Notes under the pieces: generated by a model
Told to the model about the DNA's origin: nothing
Databases searched by the model: none
What the model saw: only the letters and a program-made list of their open reading frames with translations
Assembly: GCF_000981895.1 (NCBI RefSeq)
Contig: NZ_LATD01000319.1
Location: 1 to 44,275, forward strand
DNA length: 44,275 bases
Source: Streptomyces odonnellii
Lineage (GTDB): Bacteria; Actinomycetota; Actinomycetes; Streptomycetales; Streptomycetaceae
Direction of reading: 5' to 3'
Shown here: one piece after another, positions 32,598 through 41,277 of the stretch
How positions within the stretch are numbered: position 1 is the stretch's first letter
Layout of the letters: the number at the start of each line of letters is the position of its first letter
Translations under genes and position numbers: made by a program

Positions 32598-32974
32598 TGC
32601 CCGTGCTCCATATCGATGTGGCCTGGCTCCTGGACGTACAGGAACAAGCCGTTCCGGAGGATGTGTCCGTCGCCGACTACTCGGCCCTGGTCGCCGCCGT
32701 CGCCCGGCACAAGACCCGGATCCCACGGCCGGCCACCAGCGAACCCGACGGAGCCTGGCGCGCGGCGGCCCTCTTCCACACGCTGGTACGGCTGGAGCCG
32801 CTGCCGTACCGCAACAGCCTGTACGCGTGCCAGGTCGTCGCCGCGTACATGCACGCGTCCGGCGAGGGGATCGATCCGCCGTACGGAGCGCTTGTCGAGC
32901 TGGTGCGCGCCGTCCAGTCGGGAAAGGTCAGCGTCTACCAGGCGGCCGAGCACATCCGTGGCTGGCGCATCTGA
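32597..32974 (+). CDS. Fic/Doc-like toxin component (degenerate Fic motif)
   Basis: A 125-residue protein resembling the short Doc-like toxins of actinomycete toxin-antitoxin pairs. FHTLVRLEPLPYRNSLYACQVVAAYM occupies the place of the Fic motif HxFxxGNxRxA; the His, Asn-side and following helix are recognisable but the glycine/Arg pattern is not canonical. The C-terminal GEGIDPPYGALVELVRAVQSGKVSVYQAAEHIRGW fits the family. It starts at the A of the antitoxin stop (TGATG), so production is coupled. Whether it is active as an AMP- or phosphotransferase is uncertain. Confidence 0.7.
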   Translation: MPVLHIDVAWLLDVQEQAVPEDVSVADYSALVAAVARHKTRIPRPATSEPDGAWRAAALFHTLVRLEPLPYRNSLYACQVVAAYMHASGEGIDPPYGALVELVRAVQSGKVSVYQAAEHIRGWRI

Positions 32975-33004
32975 GATGCCCGGCCGAACCGGCTCCGGTG
33001 GCCC

Positions 33005-33643
33005 TCAGCTCTCCTGAGGCTGCGGCCCGGCCTCGTGCCGAGGCGCCGGGACCGCCGCGGAAGTCTCCCGTCCGGCCCCTTCCGTCCGCTCCAGCAATGT
33101 GCCCAGCGCGCTCAGGACAAGCGCGCTCACATCGACGGAGGCCGCCGAAGCCAGCGGCTCCTTGGGGGCCACCACCCGCATCAGCCCGATGCCCAGCAGC
33201 CAGGCCAGCGCCAGATCCGCCCGCAGCGCCGCGTCCGGGGCATCCGTCAGCGTACGGAGCGTGTCCGCGTAGTCCTCGCCGAGCCGGCGGCGTACGTCGG
33301 ACACCGCACCACCACCGCCACCCGACCGGAGGAAGGCCTCCAGAAATCCGTCACGTTCCTCGGCCGGCGCCAGCAGCGCGCCGAGCACCGAGGGGAGCAG
33401 CCGCTCCGGCGGGACCTGGGCTAGCTGGTCACGGCCCACCCCCACCATGACCTCTTCGAACAGCCCCTCCTTGGAACCGAAATAGCGGAAGACCAGCGCC
33501 TGGTTGACGCCCGCCCGCTGGGCGATGTCGCGCACCGTGGTGCGGTCGAAGCCGCGCTCGGCGAACAGTTCCGCCGCCGCGCGCAGCAGTTCCCGCCTGG
33601 TCTCGGCCGCGTCGCGCCGGCGCTCCGCCCCCTGCTGGGCCAT
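33005..33643 (-). CDS. TetR-family transcriptional repressor
   Basis: A 212-residue regulator. The N-terminal helix-turn-helix is canonical ([49 protein letters not shown]). The C-terminal ligand domain is unassigned and ends in an Ala/Pro-rich tail. The ATG at 33641-33643 follows a G-rich site. It is divergent from the P450-ferredoxin pair, and the 194-base gap between them contains a TTGTAA/TTACAA palindrome that is a likely operator. It therefore probably represses the P450 genes and itself. Confidence 0.92.
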   Translation of the reverse strand: MAQQGAERRRDAAETRRELLRAAAELFAERGFDRTTVRDIAQRAGVNQALVFRYFGSKEGLFEEVMVGVGRDQLAQVPPERLLPSVLGALLAPAEERDGFLEAFLRSGGGGGAVSDVRRRLGEDYADTLRTLTDAPDAALRADLALAWLLGIGLMRVVAPKEPLASAASVDVSALVLSALGTLLERTEGAGRETSAAVPAPRHEAGPQPQES

Positions 33644-33795
33644 GCCGTACCCCCCCGTACTTCCGCGCCCGGCGCCCCGACCGCATCCCGCGCACCGGCC
33701 CCGCGCCCGCCGTGCACCGGACACCGTAGTGCCGCACGGACCCGGAATGTGTCCGAAGTGGCGCCGTTGACGAGCCCGGAACCCACTCATACCGT

Positions 33796-33815
33796 TTGTA
33801 ATCGAGCGCTTACAA
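33796..33815. promoter_or_regulatory. Palindrome TTGTAA-N8-TTACAA, likely TetR operator
   Basis: TTGTAA (33796-33801) and TTACAA (33810-33815) are exact reverse complements separated by 8 bases, total 20 bases, 22 bases before the P450 ATG. The size and position between a TetR gene and its divergent target fit a repressor site. Confidence 0.65.
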
Positions 33816-33837
33816 CGCCGACGATCGGGGCTCCGCA

Positions 33838-35037
33838 ATGACCCAGTTGCATGAGACATGGGCCGCTCCCGCCGACTACCCCTTCAACCCGCCGGACGGC
33901 ATCGAGCTGTCCGAGGAGTACGCCCGCGCCCGCGAGCTGCCCGGGCTGGTCCGGGTGCAGCTTCCCTACGGCGAACCGGCCTGGCTGGTCACCCGCTACG
34001 CCGACGCCCGGCTCGTCCTGGGCGACCGCCGCTTCAGCCGTGCCGAGGAGGCGCGGCGCGACGGACCGCGCCAGTGGGCCGAACCGCGCACGGGCGGAAT
34101 CCTCAGCATGGACCCACCGGAACACACCCGGCTGCGCACCCTGGTGGCCAAGGCGTTCACCGGCCACCGGGTGGAGGCGATGCGGCCCGACATCGCCCGG
34201 CTCGCCGACGGCCTCGTGGACGGTCTGATCGCGGCGGGACCGCCCGCCGACCTGGTCGAGGACTACGCGCTGCCGATCCCGGTCGCCGTGATCTGCCAGC
34301 TCCTGGGCGTGCCGGTGCAGGACCGCCCGCTGTTCCGGGTGTGGAGCGACGCCGCGCTGTCCACCAGCGGGCTGACCCCCGAGGAGTTCGCCCGCAACCG
34401 TGAGGAGCTGCGCGCGTACATGGCCGGGCTGGTCGCCCGGCACCGGGAGGAGCCCGCCGACGATCTGATGTCCGCGCTCATCGAGGCCCGGGATGTGGGC
34501 GACCGCCTCTCCGAGACGGAACTCATCGACCTCTGCGACGGCATCCTGATCGCCGGGCACGAGACCACGGCCACTCAGATCCCGAACTTCGTGTACGTGC
34601 TGCTCGACCACCCCGAGCAGCTCCGGCGGCTGAGCAAGGATCCGGCGCTGATCCCGGGCGCCGTCGAGGAGCTGCTGCGGTTCGTGCCGCTCGGCGCGGG
34701 CGCCGCATTCCCGCGCTACGCCACCGAGGACATCGAGGTGGGCGGCACCCTGGTCAGGGCGGGCGAGCCGGTGCTGGTCGCGGTGGGCGCGGCCAACCGG
34801 GACGCGATCCGCTTCAGCTCACCCGGAACCCTCGACATCGAACGCGAGGGCAATCAGCACCTGGGTTTCGGCCATGGTGTGCACCACTGCCTCGGTGCCC
34901 AGCTGGCCCGGGTGGAACTGCAGGAGGCACTGCGCGCCCTGCTCACCCGGCTGCCCGGACTGCGGCTCGCCGGGGACATCGACTGGAAGCGGCGGATGAT
35001 CGTGCGCGGGCCGCGCACCATGCCGGTCGGGTGGTGA
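33838..35037 (+). CDS. Cytochrome P450
   Basis: A 399-residue soluble bacterial P450. It shows the I-helix AGHETT (239-244), the K-helix EELLR, a TEDIEVGG segment and the heme loop [18 protein letters not shown] with Cys351. The N-terminal [20 protein letters not shown] is common in actinomycete CYP families such as CYP105. It would hydroxylate or otherwise oxidise a small molecule using electrons from the ferredoxin encoded 3 bases downstream; no reductase is nearby. It may tailor a natural product, possibly the RiPP, but the distance and its own TetR make independent use equally likely. Confidence 0.95.
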   Translation: MTQLHETWAAPADYPFNPPDGIELSEEYARARELPGLVRVQLPYGEPAWLVTRYADARLVLGDRRFSRAEEARRDGPRQWAEPRTGGILSMDPPEHTRLRTLVAKAFTGHRVEAMRPDIARLADGLVDGLIAAGPPADLVEDYALPIPVAVICQLLGVPVQDRPLFRVWSDAALSTSGLTPEEFARNREELRAYMAGLVARHREEPADDLMSALIEARDVGDRLSETELIDLCDGILIAGHETTATQIPNFVYVLLDHPEQLRRLSKDPALIPGAVEELLRFVPLGAGAAFPRYATEDIEVGGTLVRAGEPVLVAVGAANRDAIRFSSPGTLDIEREGNQHLGFGHGVHHCLGAQLARVELQEALRALLTRLPGLRLAGDIDWKRRMIVRGPRTMPVGW

Positions 35038-35040
35038 CCG

Positions 35041-35256
35041 GTGAGCTGGCGGGTGGCGGTGGACGGACAGCGCTGTATCGCTTCGGGCATGTGCGCGGGC
35101 GCTGCGCCCGGGATCTTCGCCCTGGACGACGACACGGCCAGGGCGCTGGCCGACCGTATCGAGCCTGACGAGACGGTGCTCGACGTGGCGGACTCCTGCC
35201 CGGCGTCGGCGATCACGGTCACCGAGGACGGCAGGGAGATCGGCCCGCGCCCCTGA
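35041..35256 (+). CDS. 3Fe-4S ferredoxin, P450 partner
   Basis: A 71-residue single-cluster ferredoxin. The cysteines are in CIASGMC and CPASAI; only three ligands are present (Cys-x5-Cys and Cys-Pro), with the usual fourth replaced in the AGAAP segment. This predicts a [3Fe-4S] cluster, as in P450-linked actinomycete ferredoxins. It starts with GTG 3 bases after the P450 stop, so the pair is cotranscribed. Confidence 0.93.
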   Translation: MSWRVAVDGQRCIASGMCAGAAPGIFALDDDTARALADRIEPDETVLDVADSCPASAITVTEDGREIGPRP

Positions 35257-35266
35257 CACCGGGCCG

Positions 35267-35490
35267 GTGAGTGACCGAGCCACTGAGTGGCCGAGCCACC
35301 GGACCACCCACTCGGTCTCCGGATCACTCGGACCACTCAGCCACCGAGCCCGCTGGGCCGCTCGCCCACCGGCCCACGGCTCAGCGGCGCAGTGGCGCAC
35401 TGGCTCGGCCACCGGGCCATTGGTCCACCGGCCCCGGAGACTCAGCGGCGCAGTGGCCCAGTGGCTCGGCCACTGGACCACTCAGCCGCC
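35267..35490. repeat. Imperfect repeat tract between ferredoxin and GH36 genes
   Basis: The 243-base convergent gap consists of degenerate repeats built on tggctcggccac-c/t-gg-g/a-cca and its complement. The clearest pair, beginning ctcagcggcgcagtggc, lies at 35380-35417 and 35441-35478 with a 61-base period. The 20-mer gtggctcggccactggacca (35461-35480) recurs exactly at 1880-1899. Several segments are self-complementary (ccactgagtgg, tggctcggcca), so the tract could also terminate transcription. The open frames through it look like repeat artefacts. Confidence 0.7.
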
Positions 35491-35499
35491 CGCCGCATC

Positions 35500-37623
35500 T
35501 CACACCCGCACCAGATGCACCGCCGTGCTCGCCCAGTCCCCGGCCGGCAGTTCCGGTGCGTACCCGTACCCGGTCAGTACCGCCGCCGAGTGCACCGTGC
35601 CGGTGCGCGTGTCGCGGTAGCGGGCCGCCGGGTCGAGTCCCGCCAGCCGGAGCGCGGGCCACGCGGCGCCATGGCGCGGCGCCCGCCGCCAGACCAGCAG
35701 CAGCGCCTCGCTCCGGTCCTTCGCGGTGTACTGCACCGCCGTCGGCCCGTCGTCCACCGGACCGCGCGGCCGGTGCAGTGTGCCGTGCTGGACGAGATGC
35801 CGTACGCGCTTGTACTGCGCCACCAGCTCGGCGCCCTCCGCCAGTTCGTCGTCCGACCACCGGGTGAGATCGCCGCCGACCCCCAGCACCCCGGCCATCG
35901 CCACATGGAAGCGGAAGCGCAGCGGCACCGACCGTCCGGTGAGCTGGTTCGGCACATCCGTCACCCACGCGGCCATGGTCCGCGCCGGATAGAGCTGCCC
36001 GTATCCGTGCTGGATCAGGACCCGGTCCGCGGCATCCGTGTTGTCCGAGGTCCACGCCTGGTCGGTACGGGACAGAATGCCCAGGTCGACCCGCCCGCCC
36101 CCGCCGCTGCACGACTCGATCCGCAGCGCGGGATGGTCCGCGCGCAGCCGGTCGAGAACCCCGTACAGATTGCGGACGTACGCCGTTCCGACGCGGTCCG
36201 CGCCGTCCGCCTCCTCCGGCCAGCCCGCCTCGCTCAGCGCGCGGTTCATGTCCCACTTGAGGAAGTCGATGCCATGGGCGCCGACCAGCTCGGTGAGCCG
36301 GCCGTACGCCCAGTCCGCGACCTCGCGGCGGGCGAAGTTCAGCACGAGCTGGCTGCGCAGCTCGGTGCGGGTACGGTGCGGGAAGTTCAGGACCCAGTCG
36401 GGATGCGCGCGGTAGAGATCGCTGTCCGCATTGACCATCTCGGGCTCCACCCACAGCCCGAACCGCATCCCGAGCCGGTGCACCTCCTCCACCAGCGGCC
36501 TGAGCCCGCCGGGGAAGCGGTCGGGGGACGGAGTCCAGTCGCCCAGCCCGGCCCGCTCGCTGCGGCGCGCGCCGAACCAGCCGTCGTCCATGACATACAG
36601 CTCCACACCGAGCGCCGCGGCCCGCGCGGCGAGTGCCTTCTGCCCCGCCTCGTCGACATCGAAGCCGGTCGCCTCCCATGAGTTGTAGAGCACAGGCCGG
36701 ATCTCCTCGGCGTGCGGCAGCACATGCGCGAGGGTGTACGCGTGCCAGGCCCGGCTCGCCGCGCCGAAGCCGCCGTCGGTGTAGAGCCCGGCGTACGCCG
36801 GCGTGGTGAACTCCTCACCGGGCCCGAGCGGCAGCACCGTACCGTCCAGACCGGCGCCCCCGGTGAAGCCCGCCCTGCCGTCCGGGGTGCGCTGCACGGT
36901 GACGCGCCAACTGCCGCTCCAGGCAAGGGCCGCGCTCCACACCTCCCCGTGTTCCTCGGTCGCGTCGCCTGGGTCCACCATCACCCAGGGATTGGCGTGA
37001 TGGCTGGTGATTCCGCGTCTGCTGGTGAGGACGGTCTCGCCGAACGGCAGCCGCTCCCTGCGCAGTTGGGTCTCGGCCGACCACTGTCCCGTGACATGGC
37101 TCAGCCGGTAGTCCTCCCTGGCCGGCAGCGTCCACGCGGCGGAGTCGGCACGCGGCAGCGCGACGGGAGCGTCGCCGGTGTTGCGCAGCACGGTCCAGCG
37201 TTCGATCACATCGCTGTCGTCGTGGACCCGGTAGTGGAGGCCGATCTCCAAGGGGTAGTGCCGGTCCCTGAACTCCAGTACCAGTTCGGCGGATCCGTGT
37301 GCGGGAGGCTCCTCGGTACTGTGCCCGACAGGGAGCCATTCGACGGCCCGGGTGCCGTCGGCGAACCGTACCTGGAGCGACGGCGGACCGAACCGGGCCC
37401 CGCCGTCGACCGGCAGTTCCTCACCGACGGGCGGACGCCCCTCGAAGCTGCTGGCCGCCGGGGCCGGGGGAGTGGCCAGTTCCCGTGCCTCGTCGAGCGT
37501 CAGCCGTGGCCCCCACGCGAGATGACAGGGCGCTCCCGTCTCGTCGATCCGCAGCGCGTACGAGGTGCGCGGAGTGGACAGCAGCCAGACCCCGGAGTCC
37601 GGGGCGAAGGAGATCACAGGCAT
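35500..37623 (-). CDS. GH36 alpha-galactosidase
   Basis: A 707-residue glycoside hydrolase of family 36 (clan D). An N-terminal beta-sandwich (about 1-310) precedes the catalytic barrel: LYNSWEATGFDV, ELYVMDDGWFGAR, GLWVEPEMVN, FLKWDMNRA with nucleophile Asp458, ESCSGGGGRVDLG, and TSDNTDA with acid/base Asp527. A C-terminal beta domain follows. No signal peptide is seen, so it acts in the cytoplasm on imported alpha-galactosides. The ATG follows gagga by 5 bases. It is divergent from the ROK regulator, transporter and secreted GH27 genes. A minus-strand TTGACA lies upstream (opposite 37685-37690). Confidence 0.95.
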   Translation of the reverse strand: MPVISFAPDSGVWLLSTPRTSYALRIDETGAPCHLAWGPRLTLDEARELATPPAPAASSFEGRPPVGEELPVDGGARFGPPSLQVRFADGTRAVEWLPVGHSTEEPPAHGSAELVLEFRDRHYPLEIGLHYRVHDDSDVIERWTVLRNTGDAPVALPRADSAAWTLPAREDYRLSHVTGQWSAETQLRRERLPFGETVLTSRRGITSHHANPWVMVDPGDATEEHGEVWSAALAWSGSWRVTVQRTPDGRAGFTGGAGLDGTVLPLGPGEEFTTPAYAGLYTDGGFGAASRAWHAYTLAHVLPHAEEIRPVLYNSWEATGFDVDEAGQKALAARAAALGVELYVMDDGWFGARRSERAGLGDWTPSPDRFPGGLRPLVEEVHRLGMRFGLWVEPEMVNADSDLYRAHPDWVLNFPHRTRTELRSQLVLNFARREVADWAYGRLTELVGAHGIDFLKWDMNRALSEAGWPEEADGADRVGTAYVRNLYGVLDRLRADHPALRIESCSGGGGRVDLGILSRTDQAWTSDNTDAADRVLIQHGYGQLYPARTMAAWVTDVPNQLTGRSVPLRFRFHVAMAGVLGVGGDLTRWSDDELAEGAELVAQYKRVRHLVQHGTLHRPRGPVDDGPTAVQYTAKDRSEALLLVWRRAPRHGAAWPALRLAGLDPAARYRDTRTGTVHSAAVLTGYGYAPELPAGDWASTAVHLVRV

Positions 37624-37715
37624 GGATCCTCACGTTCGAGTAGCACCACGAGAGCCGTGCGCAGCCAATCGTCCCTTCGATCACCTGTCAATACCCAGGA
37701 CGAATCTCGTATTTG

Positions 37716-37725
37716 CATGATCATG
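37716..37725. promoter_or_regulatory. Palindrome CATGATCATG in the divergent GH36/ROK promoter region
   Basis: A perfect 10-base palindrome near the middle of the 178-base divergent gap, between the minus-strand TTGACA of GH36 and the ROK promoter. It is short, but the position fits an operator core for the ROK regulator. Confidence 0.4.
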
Positions 37726-37766
37726 TTGCTTCGGGTTGGCACTTCGAAAGGAGCTTGCTTCTTTCA

Positions 37767-37795
37767 TTGACAGCGGAAAAGAACCCACCTACGTT
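37767..37795 (+). promoter_or_regulatory. Strong promoter giving a leaderless ROK transcript
   Basis: TTGACA (37767-37772) and TACGTT (37790-37795) are separated by exactly 17 bases. The -10 box ends 6 bases before the ATG at 37802, so transcription should start at or next to the A of the start codon. No ribosome site precedes the ATG, which fits leaderless translation. Confidence 0.75.
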
Positions 37796-37801
37796 TCGGC
37801 C

Positions 37802-38977
37802 ATGCGCTCGACGCCTCGCACCGAGGCGGTTCCGGTACCGACACCGGCCGCCTCCCTCGTCTTCACCACCGTGCTGTCCCACGGCCCGCTCACCCGGACC
37901 GGGATAGCGCGGCGGACAGCACTCTCCTCGGCCGCGGTCACCAAGGCGGTACGCCCGCTGATGGAAGCCGGCTATCTGGTCGAGGGTGTCGACGAGGAGT
38001 CACGGCCCGCCCTCGGACGGCCCGCCAACCCGCTGCGGGTGGACGGCGGCAGGGCCCTGTTCATCGGGGTCAAGGTGACCGGCGACGAGATCATCGCGGT
38101 CCTCGCCGACCTCTGCTGCCGTATCCGGGTCGCCCGGCATCTCCCGCTCACCGCCCGCGATCCCGGCGCCGTACTCGCCTCGATCACCGGACTCGTACAG
38201 GAACTCCTCACCGAGGCCGACGGGTTCGGCGTGGAGGTACGGGGAGTGGGCCTCGCGGTCTCCGGCGATGTGGACCGCGGCGCCGGGGTGGTGCGCTACT
38301 CGCCGTTCCTGGACTGGCGGGACGTACCGCTCGCCGAACTCGCCGGTACGGTCACGGGGCTGCCGGTCACGGTCGACAACGACGTACGGGCGCTGACCGT
38401 CGCCGAGCAGTGGTTCGGCGCCGGGGCCGGAATCTCCGACTTCGCACTGGTGACCGTGGGCGCGGGCATCGGCTGCGGGCTCGTGGTGCACGGACGGGTG
38501 GTCTCCGGCGCGCACGGCGTGGCCGGCGAGATCGGCCATCTCTCCATCGACCCGCTGGGCCCGCCGTGCCACTGCGGCAACACCGGCTGTGTGGAGGCGA
38601 TCGCCGGGGACGCGGCCATCATCCGCCGGGTCAGGGAGGTCACCGGCCTGCCGGTCACCGGCTCGGACCAGGCCCTGGACCTCGCCCACCGGGGCGACCC
38701 CGGAGCCAGGGAGGTGTACGCCCGGGCCGGCGAGGCCATCGGACGGGCCATCGGGGCCGTCGTCAATGTGCTGGGACCGCAACGGGTGATCATCTCCGGC
38801 GAGGGACTCGCCGCGTACGACCTCTTCGCCGAGCACATCCGCGACGCGTTCACCGCGTCCGCCTTCGGGACCGCCGCACAGTGCGACGTGATGACACGTC
38901 CGCTGCCCTTCGAGGAGTGGGCGCGCGGGGCCGCGGCCACCGCCATCCAGTCCTTCATCGGAACAGACACGCAATAG
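37802..38977 (+). CDS. ROK-family transcriptional regulator
   Basis: A 391-residue regulator. An N-terminal winged helix (LTRTGIARRTALSSAAVTKAVRPLMEAGYLVE) is followed by a sugar-kinase-like ROK domain with VDNDVRALTVAEQWFGAGAG, VTVGAGIGCGLVVHGRVVSGAHGVAGEIGH, and the zinc site CHCGNTGCVEA. It probably senses galactose or an alpha-galactoside and controls the flanking alpha-galactosidase and transporter genes. The ATG at 37802 is favoured by the leaderless promoter; an upstream in-frame TTG at 37736 would precede the promoter. The binding-protein gene follows 8 bases after its stop. Confidence 0.93.
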   Translation: MRSTPRTEAVPVPTPAASLVFTTVLSHGPLTRTGIARRTALSSAAVTKAVRPLMEAGYLVEGVDEESRPALGRPANPLRVDGGRALFIGVKVTGDEIIAVLADLCCRIRVARHLPLTARDPGAVLASITGLVQELLTEADGFGVEVRGVGLAVSGDVDRGAGVVRYSPFLDWRDVPLAELAGTVTGLPVTVDNDVRALTVAEQWFGAGAGISDFALVTVGAGIGCGLVVHGRVVSGAHGVAGEIGHLSIDPLGPPCHCGNTGCVEAIAGDAAIIRRVREVTGLPVTGSDQALDLAHRGDPGAREVYARAGEAIGRAIGAVVNVLGPQRVIISGEGLAAYDLFAEHIRDAFTASAFGTAAQCDVMTRPLPFEEWARGAAATAIQSFIGTDTQ

Positions 38978-38985
38978 GAGTAGCG

Positions 38986-40296
38986 ATGACGCTGAGCCGC
39001 ACCCCCTCGCCCGCCAGTGGGCCCGGCCGCCGCGGTGTGGTCCGCGGCGCGCTGGGCATCGGCGCCGCGGCGCTTGCCGCGCCCGTGCTGACCGCCTGCG
39101 GCGGCGGACCCTCGGCCGACCCGAAGACGGTGACCTTCGGATCCAACGGGGCCGACGCCACCCCCAAGTCCGCCTACGCGGCCGTCACCAGCGCCTTCAC
39201 CAAGGAGAGCGGGCTGACGGTCAAGACGAACACCGTCGACCACGACACCTTCCAGAAGAGCATCTCCACCTATCTCCAGGGCACGCCGGACGATGTCTTC
39301 ACCTGGTTCGCGGGCTACCGCATGCAGTACTTCGCCAAGAAGGGCCTCGCCCACCCCGTCGACGACGTGTGGGAGAAGATAGGCGCCGGCTTCAGCGACG
39401 CCGCCAAGCAGCTCTCCCGCGGACTGGACGGCAAGTACTACTTCGTACCGCTCTACAACTATCCGTGGGCCGTCTTCTACCGCAAGAGCCTGTTCCAGGA
39501 GCGCGGTTACGAGGAGCCCCGCACCTGGAGCGAGTTCACCGCGCTCGCCAAACGGATGAAGAAGGACGGCCTCTCGCCCATCGCGTCCGGCTACGGCGGC
39601 GGCGACAGCTGGTCCATCCTCGGCGCCTTCGACTATCTGAATCTCCGCGCCAACGGCTACGACTTCCACATGTCGCTGATGCGCGGCGAGGTCGCCTGGA
39701 CCGACCCCCGTACGGTCAGGACGCTCGACCTCTGGCGCGAACTGAGCCCCTACTACCAGCAGGGCGCGGGCGGCCGCTCCTGGCAGGACGCAGCCCAGTC
39801 ACTCCTCGACAAGAAGTCCGGCATGGCGGTCATCGGGCTCTTCCTCGGCCAGCAGATCACCGACGAGAAGCTGCGCGAAGACATCGACTTCTTCGCCTTT
39901 CCCGAGATCGACCCGTCCTTCGGGCAGGACACCGTCGAGGCGCCGACCGACGGCTTCATGCTCAGCCGCCGGCCCAAGAACCTCGATGCGGCCAACCGGC
40001 TGCTGGAGTTCCTCGGCAGCGCGAAGGCCGAGAATCTCTACATGGGCGTCGACCCGAGCAATGTCGCCGTCAACTCGCAGGCGGACACCGGCTCGTACAA
40101 CGCCCTCCAGAAGAAGTCCGCTGAACTCATCGCCGAAGCCAAGCACATCACCCAGTTCGGCGACCGCGACAGCGACCCGGGCTTCATCTCCACCGTCGTC
40201 CTGCCGGGACTCACCCAGTGGCTGGGCCACCCCGACGACGGCTCGGCCCTGCTCAAGACGATCGAGTCGCAGCGCTCGCGCTTCTTCACGGCCTGA
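38986..40296 (+). CDS. Sugar ABC importer, solute-binding lipoprotein (family 1)
   Basis: A 436-residue extracellular binding protein for oligosaccharides. The N-terminus has a twin-arginine-like GRRGVVRGALGIGAA and a lipobox ending LTAC at about residue 38. Family 1 features include PDDVFTWFAGYRMQYFAKKGL, VPLYNYPWAVFYRKSLFQERGY, PRTWSEFTALAKRMKKDGLSPIA and a late EAPTDGFMLSRRPKN. It follows the ROK gene with a ggag site and precedes two permeases. Flanking alpha-galactosidases suggest raffinose- or melibiose-like ligands. Confidence 0.93.
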   Translation: MTLSRTPSPASGPGRRGVVRGALGIGAAALAAPVLTACGGGPSADPKTVTFGSNGADATPKSAYAAVTSAFTKESGLTVKTNTVDHDTFQKSISTYLQGTPDDVFTWFAGYRMQYFAKKGLAHPVDDVWEKIGAGFSDAAKQLSRGLDGKYYFVPLYNYPWAVFYRKSLFQERGYEEPRTWSEFTALAKRMKKDGLSPIASGYGGGDSWSILGAFDYLNLRANGYDFHMSLMRGEVAWTDPRTVRTLDLWRELSPYYQQGAGGRSWQDAAQSLLDKKSGMAVIGLFLGQQITDEKLREDIDFFAFPEIDPSFGQDTVEAPTDGFMLSRRPKNLDAANRLLEFLGSAKAENLYMGVDPSNVAVNSQADTGSYNALQKKSAELIAEAKHITQFGDRDSDPGFISTVVLPGLTQWLGHPDDGSALLKTIESQRSRFFTA

Positions 40297-40317
40297 CCAG
40301 GACCCGGAAGGTTCCAC

Positions 40318-41277
40318 ATGTCCTCCGTGCGCCCCGCGCCGCCCTCCCCGGCGTCCTCCGCCCCACCGCGTGCCCGGCCCAGGCCGCGCCGGCTCGGCCC
40401 CGGCGACCGAGTCTTCCTCGCGGTCCTCATCGGGATCCCGCTCATCGCCCTGCTGGTCTTCGTCTGGCTGCCGGCCCTGGCCTCCGTCGGGCTGTCCTTC
40501 ACGAGCTGGGACGGCATCGCCCTCTCCGACATCCACTGGACCGGACTGGGCAACTACCAGGAGATCTTCACCAATTACCCGCCGTTCTGGCCCGCGGTGC
40601 GGCACAACGTCGTCTGGCTGCTGTTCACGGCCCTGCTGCCCACCCCCTTCGGGATCTTCCTGGCGTACCAGCTCGACCGCAAGATCCGCTTCACCCGGAT
40701 CTACCAGACCGCGATCTTCCTGCCCATGGTGCTCTCCCTGGCCGTGGTCGGCTTCATCTGGGAGATCATCTACAACCCCGACAACGGACTGCTCAACGGC
40801 GTTCTGAACGGAGTGGCACCCGGCCATCACATCGACTGGCTGGGCGATCCCGACCTCAATCTGTGGGCCGTGCTCGTCGCCTCCGCCTGGCGGCACACCG
40901 GCTACATCATGATCCTCTATCTGGCCGGGCTGAAGGGCTTCGACCCCGCGCTCAAGGAAGCCGCCGCGCTCGACGGCGCCAACGGCCGCCAGACCTTCCT
41001 GCGCGTCGTCTTCCCCGCGCTCAAACCCGTCAACATCATCATCCTCGTCGTCACCGTCATGGAGTCGCTGCGGGCCTTCGACATCGTGTACGTGCTCGGC
41101 GGGGGCGTCGGCAGCAAGCCGGGCATGGAACTGCTCTCCCTCCTGATCACCGACAACATCATCGGCGAGTCCAGCCACATCGGTTACGGCTCCGCCCTCG
41201 CGGTCGTCCTGCTCCTCGTCTCCCTGGCCGCCATCGGGACCTTCCTCTTCCAGAACTTCCGCAAGGAGGACCAGTGA
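40318..41277 (+). CDS. Sugar ABC importer permease (MalF-like)
   Basis: A 319-residue membrane permease. After a Pro/Arg-rich cytoplasmic start come about six helices. The EAA loop reads LKEAAALDGANGRQTFLRVVFPAL and the segment LRAFDIVYVLGGGVG is typical of carbohydrate uptake transporters of the CUT1 family. The stop overlaps the start of the MalG-like gene (GTGA). No cognate ATPase gene is present, so it likely uses a shared MsiK-type ATPase encoded elsewhere, as is usual in Streptomyces. Confidence 0.93.
   Translation: MSSVRPAPPSPASSAPPRARPRPRRLGPGDRVFLAVLIGIPLIALLVFVWLPALASVGLSFTSWDGIALSDIHWTGLGNYQEIFTNYPPFWPAVRHNVVWLLFTALLPTPFGIFLAYQLDRKIRFTRIYQTAIFLPMVLSLAVVGFIWEIIYNPDNGLLNGVLNGVAPGHHIDWLGDPDLNLWAVLVASAWRHTGYIMILYLAGLKGFDPALKEAAALDGANGRQTFLRVVFPALKPVNIIILVVTVMESLRAFDIVYVLGGGVGSKPGMELLSLLITDNIIGESSHIGYGSALAVVLLLVSLAAIGTFLFQNFRKEDQ

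Noticed and set aside
35271..35867. Plus-strand open frames through the repeat tract after the ferredoxin
   Set aside because: They are generated by the imperfect repeats and run antisense into the GH36 gene.
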